From Enoplolaimus lenunculus (taxonomy: Eukaryota; Nematoda; Enoplea; Enoplida; Thoracostomopsidae), in assembly GCA_030248215.1 (NCBI GenBank), contig JASANG010000427.1, forward strand, positions 1 through 64,000: DNA of 64,000 bases, read 5' to 3'. Position 1 is the first letter of the stretch. Every line of letters begins with the position of its first letter. The notes beneath the pieces were generated by a model that made no database searches, was not told the DNA's origin, and saw only the letters and a list, made by a program, of their open reading frames with translations. Positions 1 to 18,058 of the stretch are shown piece after piece. A program made the translations under genes and the position numbers.

Positions 1-202
1 TTTGCTGTCCGCAAGATGTTTCAGAAAAATTAATAATTAACATGATTTTGGCAGCTATTGTTTCTTAATACTTTTCCAGGTTACATCAAGCGAATGTGCT
101 GATCTAGTTTACCATACTTTTAATAGGAATATGAAACATATCCCTTTTTGCTCAAGTGCTGAGCATTTTTTCTAGTTAAATTTACCCTTTCGAATATCTT
201 AC

Positions 203-7222
<7,020 letters not shown>

Positions 7223-7251
7223 TTATTACTGTGCTAACTATTCACTTAGAA

Positions 7252-7260
7252 CTTTATATA
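7252..7260 (-). promoter_or_regulatory. possible TATA box of KMO
   Basis: On the minus strand TATATAAAG lies about 30 bases before the KMO start codon. This fits a TATA box only if the 5' leader is a few bases long; the sequence is AT-rich, so chance is possible. Confidence 0.25.
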
Positions 7261-7906
7261 TTTCTTGTTATGGATACTGTAGTGACCCGAATAAGAAGGG
7301 GGTAATAAGAGGGGAGTCCCCATTTTGAGTCCCAATCAACAGCAGACCGTATCCGTATTAAGAGTCCGTAAGCGGACAGAGTCCCTAAACCCTTATTAGA
7401 GTCCATAAACGTCAATTATTCCTTAAAGGCGTACTAAAATTATGTATCATAAACAAAAGCGCAATTGAAAAAGTAAATATTTTTTGCTCGATCTCTTGAG
7501 TTGGTTGTTACGGGTGTTGCTTATACATCCAACGTTTTTCGGAAACCAATCATTGAAGTAGTAAAATGTCCCAATCGGAAATTTTTTATTTTTTTCTGTT
7601 AATTATCTGTAGATAAAACAAGTTTTAGTGCAAGTTTTTAGGAGATTACAAATAATAATTACTAGCCTGCCAACTTTGCGCAATGCGCAAAATTAGCGAA
7701 AGCACAAAATTTCCTTGCAAATTTTCTTTTCATAAAACAAAGAACAATCAATCACGTGTATTGCCTACAAAGTTTTGTAAACAAAGTAATGCTAGAAATT
7801 TGTCAAAAACACGTATGTGAGGCGTTCCAGTTATTATATATAGATGAGAAAATTATTTACTTAAGTAATCGTACACTTTTGCAAATCTGCTAATCATGCT
7901 GTGTAA

Positions 7907-8554
7907 TGCGGGGTTCACGTTATAACCGGGGCAGGTGGGACACGGTTTGTCCCATGTTGATTCGACGTCAACATTAAAATTTGGGCACTTATATCGGGTC
8001 AACAGACAAAACTCGAATGTCATATGACATTAGCTTACAAACCAACGGTATTTCACGTGACACTGTCGGACATTTATGCGAATATCATATGATATTCCAA
8101 AATTTCAACGAATATCATATAATATTCCGCGGGACAGTGTAACGTTTGGGTACTAATAAATGCTTGAAAAGATGGACGGCAGAGGCACAAACGTGCTTTA
8201 AATACCAAATACATGCCTGCAAATCGTTTCCGACTCAAAATCGCTTAAAACCACAGCTTCATAATTCAAAAATTCAAATTTCAAATTCTAGTATCATATG
8301 ATATTCAACAGGACAATTTGGGTATGTTACTTCAACTACGCAGACATTTGAAAACATATCATATGATATTCGCAGACAATACCTCGAATATCATATGATA
8401 TTGACGGACAAAAGGTGACCTACACATGATATTAGCAGACAAATACGAATTTTTGAATACGATATGGGGCCTACAAGCGGACAAAATGTGACCCAATAGT
8501 CTAATAGGGACAAAACGTGTCCCAAACTGCCCCGGTTATAACGTGAACCCCGCA
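7907..8554 (+). mobile_element. PIF/Harbinger-like MITE, family A, best-preserved copy
   Basis: Inverted ends TGCGGGGTTCACGTTATAAC are perfect here, and the flanks are TAA (7904-7906 and 8555-8557). The 648-bp body has many copies of the palindrome CATATGATAT, and GGGACA/TGTCCC blocks near each end. No transposase is encoded. It lies about 700 bases upstream of the KMO start codon. Confidence 0.85.
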
Positions 8555-10465
8555 TAAACTGTGTTAAATTATCAGTCTTCGACCCGCGGTTTATAGAAAG
8601 TACCAAATTTTTTTATGCAAGGCTCAAATAGAAAATATCATACAAAATACTGTTTGTTATCCCTGAAATTCTAAAATTACTACCACCTGATGTGTAAAAC
8701 TTTCGACAAAAGAAACAACAAATATTGCCACGAAATGCAACAAACTTTAGTACGCATGTATTAGTTGGGGTAATTAATTTATCTTTTAATTATAGACTTT
8801 GTTTACAACACATAAACCAATTCTGAAGACTAAAGACTGCTGATTGCTTGCAGTAGCAGTGGCTATCATTACAATAAAAAGTTATGCCATAATTGGAGGG
8901 TTGCACAGACATTGCTTACTTACTTTAGTTTAATTTTTACTTTAATGCGTAATTGTACTTATGCGATGTTTTCAGGCGAATCAAAACGAATGAGTTTTTT
9001 GTCGAGCAAAGCTGGACTGAATTGAAAATGTGACTAAATATATCTAAAATTTGGTCTTTACTTTAAGTGCCAAACTACTATATGAAACCCAATTTTTTAT
9101 CAGTCGATGCAACTGTGAAGATGCTTTTAGCTGATGCTTTCTAATTTAGGGCCCATGTAACAGTAGGTGGCTATGCCACTCCTAAATATATTCCAACCTA
9201 AAAACTAAAATAAATCTAAAACCACATCCTAAACAACACCTTAATAGAGTCCCCGGCTCCGCCTAGTCTCTCTTAGAACTTAAGTTAGGCTTAGGCGTTG
9301 CTAAACGGCGTGAAATTTGTAAATCTATGCATGGCGGCTGAGTCCGCAAAGTATTAGTACTCAGGGGCCCTGCGTGGCCATTTAATATATTATTGACAGG
9401 CTTAATGCTCGAAATCGCATAGCTAGGGGTAGGGAGGGGACACTGTTGTTGTTGTTGTGTTGTATTTATGGTAGTGACGGATTTGAGTGTCTCTAAGGGG
9501 CCCGAGACGCCCGGAACACTCAAAATTATGCAAATCAACTAGACATGGGGGCTGACGTAGACAGCCTACATAATCATTATTATAGTTGTCAACCTAGAAT
9601 ATGCGCCGCAAGTTTTCTATAGTTTTTGCTGGGTGCGACTAGAGTTTACGGATTTGAGCTTTTTCGGAGTTGAATTGCGTAGAGTGTACCGGCGACTTAG
9701 GCGAATAGGTTCTAATTGGAAAAGTGTCACGGTAGCTTAAATGTGAGAAAACTGTGAAAACCGGCAAACAGGGTTTCAAATGTGTTAAGGGGTTCTCGTG
9801 CAAACTGACTTTAATTTTTACAGCATTAATTCAATTCCATAATATACGTAAAATTTTATTATAAAATTTTACAATTTTCTAAAATCGAAAATTGTTAATT
9901 GCCATTTCAAAACTACAATAATTAATGGGGAATAAAATAAACAATTTACTGAAGATATATGTGTAACAAAATATTGCCCGTTCCAGACTGCGTTACAACT
10001 AAGTAAATTCCATAATTGACTACCCGCGTCTGCGTTAAATCCATTCCAGACTACATTGAAAATACCTAAATTCCGTTCCAGACCACGTAAAAAATAATCA
10101 CCTTCATTTCTTCACTATGATAGTTATGTTTCACTTTAAGTTGAGAGAGAGTGAAAAACGGCTAATCTTATATTGAAAAACCAGGAATTGAACAGAATTC
10201 AAACTTAGTATTTCGTAGAAATTAAGATACGTGTCATAACCCGTATTTTTGCCTGGTCTGTTGGGACAGCTTCGAGCCCGTATTTTGGCTGGATGGATTG
10301 GGACAGCCGGAGCAGCTTGGACCGGGCCCTTGTATAGAACTCTGACACAAAAACATTTTCTTTTATTGCGTTTTCTAGGGGCTGTCGAACCCCAAACCCC
10401 CACACAAAGCAATTCTTTGTTTGAACAAAATTCTTTTGACTTTGTCTTTGTACCTTTAAAAGTAT
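8555..10465. other. intergenic stretch without recognised genes
   Basis: Nothing with coding logic was found on either strand. An open minus frame near 9263-9538 contains a short CAA run and no known family. Repeated TTCCAGAC words appear at about 9980-10085, and a block near 10250-10330 shares the GGGACAGCTTCGAGC word of the minisatellite at 12030. Confidence 0.4.
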
Positions 10466-10663
10466 GAGAACCGCTTAGTGCGGGGGGCTTGGGGGCGGCA
10501 GCCCCCCATTCTGCTTAGGGTCTCTTAATGTTACGGGGGTGGGTCAGGGGGGCGGCAGCCCCCTGAGAACCGCTTAGTGCGGGGGGCTTGGGGGCGGCAG
10601 CCCCCCATTCTGCTTAGGGTCTCTTAATGTTACGGGGGTGGGTCAGGGGGGCGGCAGCCCCCT
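10466..10663. repeat. two tandem copies of a 99-bp GC-rich unit
   Basis: The unit starting GAGAACCGCTTAGTGCGGGG is repeated once at an exact 99-bp spacing (10466 and 10565) and a third copy begins at 10664 before diverging. The two copies appear identical, so the duplication is recent. GGCGGCAGCCCCC blocks can form hairpins. Confidence 0.85.
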
Positions 10664-10875
10664 GAGAACCTAGTTTAAAAAGTTGTCTATGTAGAGGATG
10701 GAAGGTTTTATCTCAGGAAATTGTCTTTTATTGTGTTCTCAAAGGGGTTGTGCCCCTCCAACCCACCACACACTAGGCAACATACGTATACGTCGACTGT
10801 TGTGTTTCAAATACATTTTCAAACAGCTAAGCCGTAAATATCGCTATTGCAAACAGGAATGATGGATCACTGTTA

Positions 10876-11911
10876 TTAACCCTTTCTCACATGAATATTT
10901 TCTATTTCCCCTGAGACCTACTTTTATGCTAGGATCCCCTGAGATCTACTTTTATGCTAGGATTCGAACTCCGGTGACTGGAGTGGGAGGCGTATACCAT
11001 CACCACTGAGCTATAGGAGCTTGACGCTCGAGCCCGAGGGGGCTCTCACGTCTTGTGGTGATTTAGTACTATGTATACGTGTTGCTATTGTTAAACACGG
11101 TGCGATATATACTATTTAGCGTGTATACACTGCGCTTAGTTGCCTGCAGGCAACTCAATGTGAGAAGGGGTTATAGATAGTAAACTGAAAATTTTTCGCT
11201 TAAAGATAGTAAACTGAAAATTTTTCGCTTAAAGATATTAAACTGAAATTTTTCCGCTTAACCCTTTCTCACATGAATATTTTCAATTTCCCTTGAGACC
11301 TACTTTTATGCTATGATTCGAATTCCGGTGACTGGAGTGGGAGGCGTATACCATCACCACTGAGCTATAGGAGCTTGACGCTCAAGCCCGAGGGGGCTCT
11401 CACGTATTGTGGTGATTTAGTACTATGTATATGTGTTGCTATTGTTAAACACGGTGCGATATATACTATTTAACGTGTATACACTGCGCTTAGTTGCCTA
11501 CAGGCAACTCAATGTGAGAAGGGGTTATAGATAGTAAACTGAAAATTTTTCGCCTAAAGATAGTAAACTGAAAATTTTTCGCTTAAAGATAGTAAACTGA
11601 GAATTTTTCGCTTAAAGATAGTAAACTGAAAATTTTTCGCTTAACCCTTTCTCACATGAAAATTTGCTATTTCCCCTGAGACCTACTTTTATGCTAGGAT
11701 TCAAACTCCGGTGACTGGAGTGGGAGGCGTATACCATCACCACTGAGCTATAGGAGCTTGACGCTCGAGCCCGAGGGGGCTCTCACGCATTGTGGTGATT
11801 TAGTACTATGTATACGTGTTGCTATTGTTAAACACGGTGCGATATATACTATTTAACGTGCATACGCTGCGCTTAGTTGCCTACAGACAACTCAATGTGA
11901 GAAGGGGTTAA
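10876..11911. repeat. composite satellite: three piggyBac-like MITEs joined by 29-bp repeats
   Basis: Three ~270-300 bp elements (10876-11173, 11258-11527, 11641-11911) begin TTAACCCTTTCTCACAT and end ATGTGAGAAGGGGTTA, a terminal inverted repeat with TTAA at the borders, as in piggyBac insertions. They are separated by three and four copies of a 29-bp unit (AGATAGTAAACTG... ending CGCTTAA), which itself contains the TTAA target. This suggests insertion into one 29-bp unit followed by tandem amplification. The first copy has an internal duplication of CTACTTTTATGCTAGGA. Each copy holds a tRNA-like block on the minus strand. Confidence 0.75.
10959..11020 (-). repeat. tRNA-like block inside the piggyBac-like MITE (also at ~11313-11376 and ~11697-11760)
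   Basis: Read on the minus strand, TAGCTCAGTGGTGATGG resembles a tRNA A box and GAGTTCGAATCC a B box at suitable spacing. The T-stem and acceptor stem do not pair, so this is a tRNA relic, not a working tRNA gene. The A and B boxes might still act as an internal RNA polymerase III promoter. Confidence 0.5.
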
Positions 11912-12029
11912 TATTTTGCAACAATATACCTAAAAGAAGCGGACGACTACTGACTGGATCTGAAAAATTTCATTATCTCTACACTACTTACAGGTTGAGG
12001 TACACTGCATACGCAAGAGTGAACTGCAA

Positions 12030-13070
12030 GCTGTCCCGGTTGTTTCGATCGACCCAACAAAAGCATAGGGTCAAAGTTGTCTCAATGAAAACGAACGCTT
12101 GAAGCTGTCTCGGCTGTCCCGACCGACCCAGCAAAAACATAGGCTCGAAGCTGTACCGGCTGTCCCGCCCAACCCAGCAAAACATAGGCTCGAAGCTGTC
12201 CCGGCTGTCCTGCCCGACCCAACGAAAACACACACTCGAAGCTGTCCCGGCTCTCCCGCCCGACCCAGTAAAACATAGGCTCGAAGCTTTCCAGGCTGTC
12301 CCGCTCGACCCACAAAAACATCGGGTCGAAACTGTCCTGGCTGTCCCACCGAACCCAGGAAAAACATAGGCTCGAAGCTGTCCCGGCTGTTCCGACCGAC
12401 CCAACGAAAACACGCTCGAAGCAGTCCCGGCTGTCCCGACCGACCCAACGAAAACATGCGCTCGAAGCTGTCCCGGATGTCCCGCCCGACCCAGCAAAAA
12501 CATAGTCCCGAAGCTGTCTAGGCTGTCAAATCCGACCCAGCAAAAAACATAGACTCGGAGCTGTCCCGGCTGTCCCGCCCGACCCAGCAAAGCATAGGCT
12601 CGAAGTGTCCCGGCTGTCCCGACCGACCCAACGAAAACACGCGCTCGAAGCTGTCCCGGATGTCCGCCCGACCCAGCAAAAACATAGTCCCGAAGCTGTC
12701 TAGGCTGTGAAGTCCGACCCAGCAAAAACATAGACTCGGAGCTGTCCCGGCTGTCCTGCCCGATCCAGCAAAGCATACGCTCGAAGCTATCCCGGATGTC
12801 TCGACCGACCCAACGAAAACACACGCTCGAAGCTGTCCCGGATATCCCGCCCGACCCAGCAAAAAACATAGTATCAAAGCTGTCTAGGCTGTCAAATCCG
12901 AGCCAGCAAAAACATAGACTCGGAGCTGTGCCGGCTGTCCCACCCAAACAAGCGAAAACATAGGCTCGAAGCTGTCCGGGTTGTCCCGGCCAACCCAACG
13001 AGAACAGATGCTCAAAGCTGTCTTGGCGGTCCCGCCCGATTCTGCAAAATCATAGGCTCGAAGCTGTCCC
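12030..13070. repeat. minisatellite, ~46-bp unit, about 22 copies
   Basis: A unit containing GCTCGAAGCTGTCCCGGCTG followed by CCCGACCCAGCAAAAACATA repeats at 45-47 bp spacing. The array is much richer in GC than the surroundings. Because the unit lacks minus-strand stop codons, more than one minus frame stays open (the longest 336 codons, 11988-12998); the repetitive translations look alike in different frames, so this is not evidence of a gene. Confidence 0.9.
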
Positions 13071-16000
13071 TCCGTCCAAGCACAAATATATGGGCAGGAG
13101 TGCTGGCAGATTGCTGTCCCGTGGGAAAAAGGGACGCCCCTCAGAGTAACATTGGCCTTCGCTGTATCATAACTGCATCAAACATCTGTTTTTGTTGTAT
13201 ATAAACCACTGTTCCTGCTATATGGACTTAAAGCGACGAGACGTATATACATTTAATAATTTCATGCACACAGCTGCCTCAAATTTTTGTGTTAAATTTG
13301 AGGGGCGCTCCTGATAGCGTCCCCACAAAATCTATTCCTGGTAATTAAATGTTAAAAAATTTTATTAAACAGCTTTTGAGATTGCAAATTCTAAAACGAT
13401 TCAAAATCCACTTTTTGTGTTTCAAGAGGAAATACAGTTTGCAAACTGAATTCCGTGCGCTGTTGAGGGTTAAAATTTAAAGCATTGGAGGGTTTTTACT
13501 GGTATATAAAGTTATGAAAGTTTTTAAGAATTCGGTTATCAAACTGAAATAAATTATTAAATAGATTTGTTAAATTAGTCGGAATAGCTGAAACTTTTCC
13601 AACGTCATGTCTCTTCTTACGTAGAACCAGCCTAAGTGGACAAAAGTTGGTCTCAACAGTAATTTTAGTTAATAACCTTGACAAATGAAACGTTGGGTTG
13701 AATTTCTGAGCTGAAAAAATCAATCACACGAGATTCCCATTTAAAAAATTCCGAACAAGTATATACGTATCGGTTGACACCACACAACGCAGTATTCTGC
13801 CAAACATTTGATGATGTCTCACTTTCTGAGTGAATATATCTTTAGTTTCCTATGACTGTGCGGTTTATTGAGGTACTATTTCACCAAATAGTTGGACCAG
13901 GTTCATCGCTATTACATTACGAATCACTAAACTACCCTGCTTAGAGCAAGAATTGCAGACAATTTGTGAATAAAAACAAAATATAAGTGTATTTATCGGT
14001 CATACTAAATGTGCACGGCATGCTGAAACAATTCTTTTCCTGTAGAAACATTTGTGTTCCTTTAACAAACATAAATAAATATCAACACCTTATAAACGGG
14101 TACCCAGCATTTCGGTCAGCAATTTTGCCTGAAAAGTGAGAAAATGATTAACACAGTCATGTCGAAACGGACTATAACTAAAAGACGGCTCAGATTCAAA
14201 ATCAACTGGATCAAAAGGCGACCTAGCACGTTTTTGCTGCTAAAACAGATGAGTACCTATCATTTCTGTCCGGACGTATAGCCAGGTAGAAGGAACTACA
14301 TAAATCAAACTAATCTTCTCCTCTTAACGTATCATCAAAGTTTCAACCATTTTTGGCCTTTCAATCTCGACACGCGTTCGTTTCTTGCAACAACACCGTC
14401 ACACAAAATTTGCAGGTGCAGATGCAATCTAGGTGAGCGGCATAGAATGATACATAACCGTTAGGGCGACCGTTAGGAACTCATCTTAGTACGCATAATT
14501 TAACAGATGCAGTATACAGTATGAAGACGATAAACCACGTGACGATTTTTAGCATATTTTTGGTTGTCGGAACTGTACGGTCGGAACGTCCCTCCCTATT
14601 TATTCCGAAGTACAGCGAATAGACATAGTTTTTCCCTTAATTTTTCCAAAACTTAGGGCCAAGCGGGTATCGAACTTCGGACTTTTAGCTCGTCAGTTAA
14701 GAGCGCTACCCTTCACCACGCGGCCGACATTATCATTTCCTTTTAAACACTATACGTGTACGTGAAACTATAGCGTATTACACTAAACACACTGTGCACA
14801 TATAGATGGTACACCACGTATACTAAAACATTAAACAATTATAAAACAAGAACCCCGCACTGTGGAAAGATGTTCCAATGGATAACGTTTTAAAATTTGG
14901 TTTTTGATTGTAATGCAGCTTGCAAGTCATGTGTTTGCCAGCCCCTGTTTAAAAATTGCGACTTCGCTGTCTTCGTGTCCGTAGCACGAGACGAGTGGAC
15001 TATTACTAAATCCGCTGCTCTTATCAGGCCAAGTAAGGTCCGAAAAGCATATGCACTGGTGGAAGTAACAATAAACGCATAGCTAGTGGGCATATTAATG
15101 GTTAACATATCGATCTGTGGTGCAACCATGGTTTAGAAGGAAGATGACCATGTAATTTGCTGCACCACAAGAATACGAATGGTCGTACTGGTATTAAATA
15201 CAAAACAGCCTTTGTTAGAGTATGTATAATAAGCACTTGTTGTAAGTTGAGTAGGTTAGAGTACGACGATTTTTAGTTCTGTGTTCTTGCAGCTGAAAAT
15301 TAGGTGTGTTGTTACGAGATTGAATCCCATGACCCATTACCAACAGATTCTCAGTCCAGCGCGATACCATTGAGCCATACCGCATCACAATCATCTACTT
15401 AGGTTTTCTATTTTTGTTCCTCATAAAAACCTCATTGTTATACACATATATTTTGGTTCTTCCATGTTTTTACTGCTGCTGCATATGAAGGCACTGCGTA
15501 TGCTTCAGTGTTTTAACCGATTTGCAGCATCAGCATGAGTTTTTTTGCCTCTATACATCCGCATGTCATAGCACTGTAATATGGTAGTACAATTGGCCTT
15601 GTGATTTCACGTCCTGTGCTGTAATGGTTAAGCGCACGGATAGGGCAGGGGCTGTGTAACGTGGTGGCACATGATTCCATATCTGTAGCTGCAGCTGGCT
15701 TCGCTGACAAAATGGTTACCGTCAGGGCCGGCGTTAAGATAGCCGGGCCCCTCAAACAGGTCCGAGGGCGCGGTCCCCAATGCAATGTTATACAACTCTA
15801 TATCTTCGTTGTCAACGAAAAAAGTTTTTGGTGTGCCAGAGGAGGGGCCCTCAAGGGTTGGGCACCTTCAATTGGGGGTTTGAAGGGCACTTCCGCGGGC
15901 ACTGGTTACCCTGGAGGCTGCATGGGTGCATGCCACAGCAAGTTCGGCGTGGGTGGTTATTGGACCCGGCATTTTGGTACAAAAGGCATGTAGTTCATGC

Positions 16001-16238
16001 GAGATTGCGTCGTCATGTTGGGCAGTGGGGCGTGCATGTTCTATCTGCAGATGCAGATGTTTAGACCTTGCACCTGGTAACATGCATCTTAACATGACCT
16101 AACACGTTTACTTCTGCTCTTATTTTACAAGTTTATTTTGAAATTTTCTAGATATATATGTTTCATTATCGATAATTGCTAACGGCTGTCTCCGGCCGAA
16201 GTGCCGCTGATAGTCTGTTTTTAGAGCACGGAATAAAT
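13071..16238. other. intergenic stretch between KMO and ABCA2 with tRNA-like SINE fragments
   Basis: No conserved gene was found. On the minus strand at about 14655-14730 and 15295-15390 there are blocks with A-box-like (TGGTGAAGGGTAGCGCT; TGGCTCAATGGTATCGC) and B-box-like (GTTCGATACC; GGATTCAATC) words but no complete cloverleaf, which fits tRNA-derived SINE heads. A GC-rich piece at 15720-15960 (CAGGGCCGGC at its start) looks transposon-derived. Open frames there have no family match. Confidence 0.35.
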
Positions 16239-18058
16239 ATGCTGTCTTGTCATCAACTTGGACTGCTGCTGTGGAAGAATTTAATGCTGAAGAAGCGAAT
16301 GCCGGTAGACATAATTTCTGTTTCGAAATTTGTGCTTTTTAAATTTAATGCAAACATATATTATTTGATTCACGTCATGTTTTCTATAAATTAAGTTAAG
16401 TTTGTCGTCTTAACATGCCTTGTTACCTATATAGGTAAATGTGCCGCAATTTGGCTAACTACAATTTGGTTGACTTAAACGGGGGCATGGGGGAGGGACG
16501 GATTCGGCTTGCCCTTCCCTCAGTTAAGTGATCACTGGCGGAGCCCCACGCCTTACAACGTCGAAAAACCATTTTCATGCGAATATAAGATTTTTTCAGG
16601 ATTAACTTATACGTACATTACATATTACGTAGCATACGTGGCTGAAATCTGCAAATACAAAAGTTTCTCGTTCATACAGTTCGAATGATGCATGTTGATA
16701 ACTTCTAAGAATTTTTTTCGATTTTTTTTAACCTAACGGCCCCCTTACGAAAATTCGAGAAAACCGAAAAAGTTCTTTTCAGAATTTATATAGTCATTAA
16801 TCAAGTATATTTTTGAATTATCATTTATGAGCACGAATACGTATATTGAAATTTTTTGCAAATAAGTGTTTTCTGATTTTCTTTAAATCAAACGGGTGCC
16901 AAAAGTTCTTGCAATGGTCAATTACTATAAAAACCTTAATATTTTTAAGTTTTATACCAGTAGCAGCTAACTGGATGGATGGTCAGCCGCGTGAAATTAG
17001 AATTCTGTTAACATACGAAGCGCTTATTGTTTCAAAAATTATCACCTAAATGCAAAATTGTATTTTTTCAAACTTTAATGTGAAAGAACAATAAAGTAAA
17101 TTTTAAAAAAATTATGGGAAACTCGAACAGACATATCTAATCTCAGGAAAGTATTTTTATTCTGTCGTTTGTCACAAATCTAAAGCAAAAGTTATTATAA
17201 ACCACAGTATGTTGGCTCAAATGGGTGGTTCTGGGGATGAAACTAGCTCGTACGTGCAACTTACGAGAAGCCGTGGTAAACATTTCGCGTGCTCACTCGT
17301 GAACAGAGGTTTTTTGGAGGTACTCTAGGTTCAACTCGAACGATTTGATGATTGACAAACTTTACGTTTCGTTTAAATTTGCTATTTGGGAGTTTAGACG
17401 TGGCGGAAATGCATTTTTGTGTAGTTTATATTCGGTGCAAATTCATTTTTTATCTTTCAGTTTTTATATGTGCAATTTTAAATCAGGGAAAATTTTTGAG
17501 CGGGAGGCCGAAGCTGATGGCTTAGCCGAGTGGGAAAGGCCTCCACCCCTTCTTTCCACTAACAATAGGAAGTTTAGATTTGGTCCAAAATCTGTTCCCC
17601 ATAACTTCACGTAACAACAAAAATGGGCAATACGCAAACGGAACCGTTGGCAGGCAAGAAAAAGTCTTGAAATGTCGAAACACGAATTCATTGAAACATG
17701 AATTGAGGTCCAAAACTGCAGGTGCTAGAAGTTTCCGAAATATGATTCATTCTGTTCCAATTCAATTTGAAAAAAACGCAAACTTTTTTGTACGAACTTT
17801 GCTATATTGGGCCTTTTCAAAACCGAATTTAAATTTGATTCCATGCAGTAATTATTCAAATATTTAAGCCCATAAGTACGTACGCAATCTGCTACCTTTA
17901 TGTTGTACATATCTATGAATGTGAACAGATGATCGGTTAAAAAGTGTGTAATTTTTTGTTTTAGCTGGTTATGGTGCTCGAGTTATTGATTCCGCTAGCG
18001 TTATTTTTCATTATTTTGGCAATTCGCAGAAAACAACCGGCACTGAAACAGCCTATTT
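16239..18058 (+). CDS. ABCA2: ABCA2 exons 1-2: start and first membrane helix
   Basis: Exon 1 (16239-16304) begins with ATG and encodes [20 protein letters not shown], aligned to the cytosolic N-terminus of ABCA2. Exon 2 (17965-18058) encodes the first transmembrane helix, [14 protein letters not shown], followed by the basic RRKQ. The frame is open for about 20 codons before this ATG, but ATG 16239 is the first ATG and matches the family start. The intron between them is 1660 bp. Confidence 0.9.

Noticed and set aside
11988-12998. 336-codon minus-strand open frame
   Set aside because: It lies in a 46-bp minisatellite; overlapping frames give similar repetitive peptides and there is no family match.
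14655-14730. Complete tRNA gene on the minus strand
   Set aside because: A- and B-box-like words are present but the T-stem and acceptor stem do not pair; it is better explained as a SINE or tRNA relic.
15661-16064. Overlapping open frames in the GC-rich patch
   Set aside because: Composition-driven; frames on both strands are open, no family match, and the patch looks transposon-derived.
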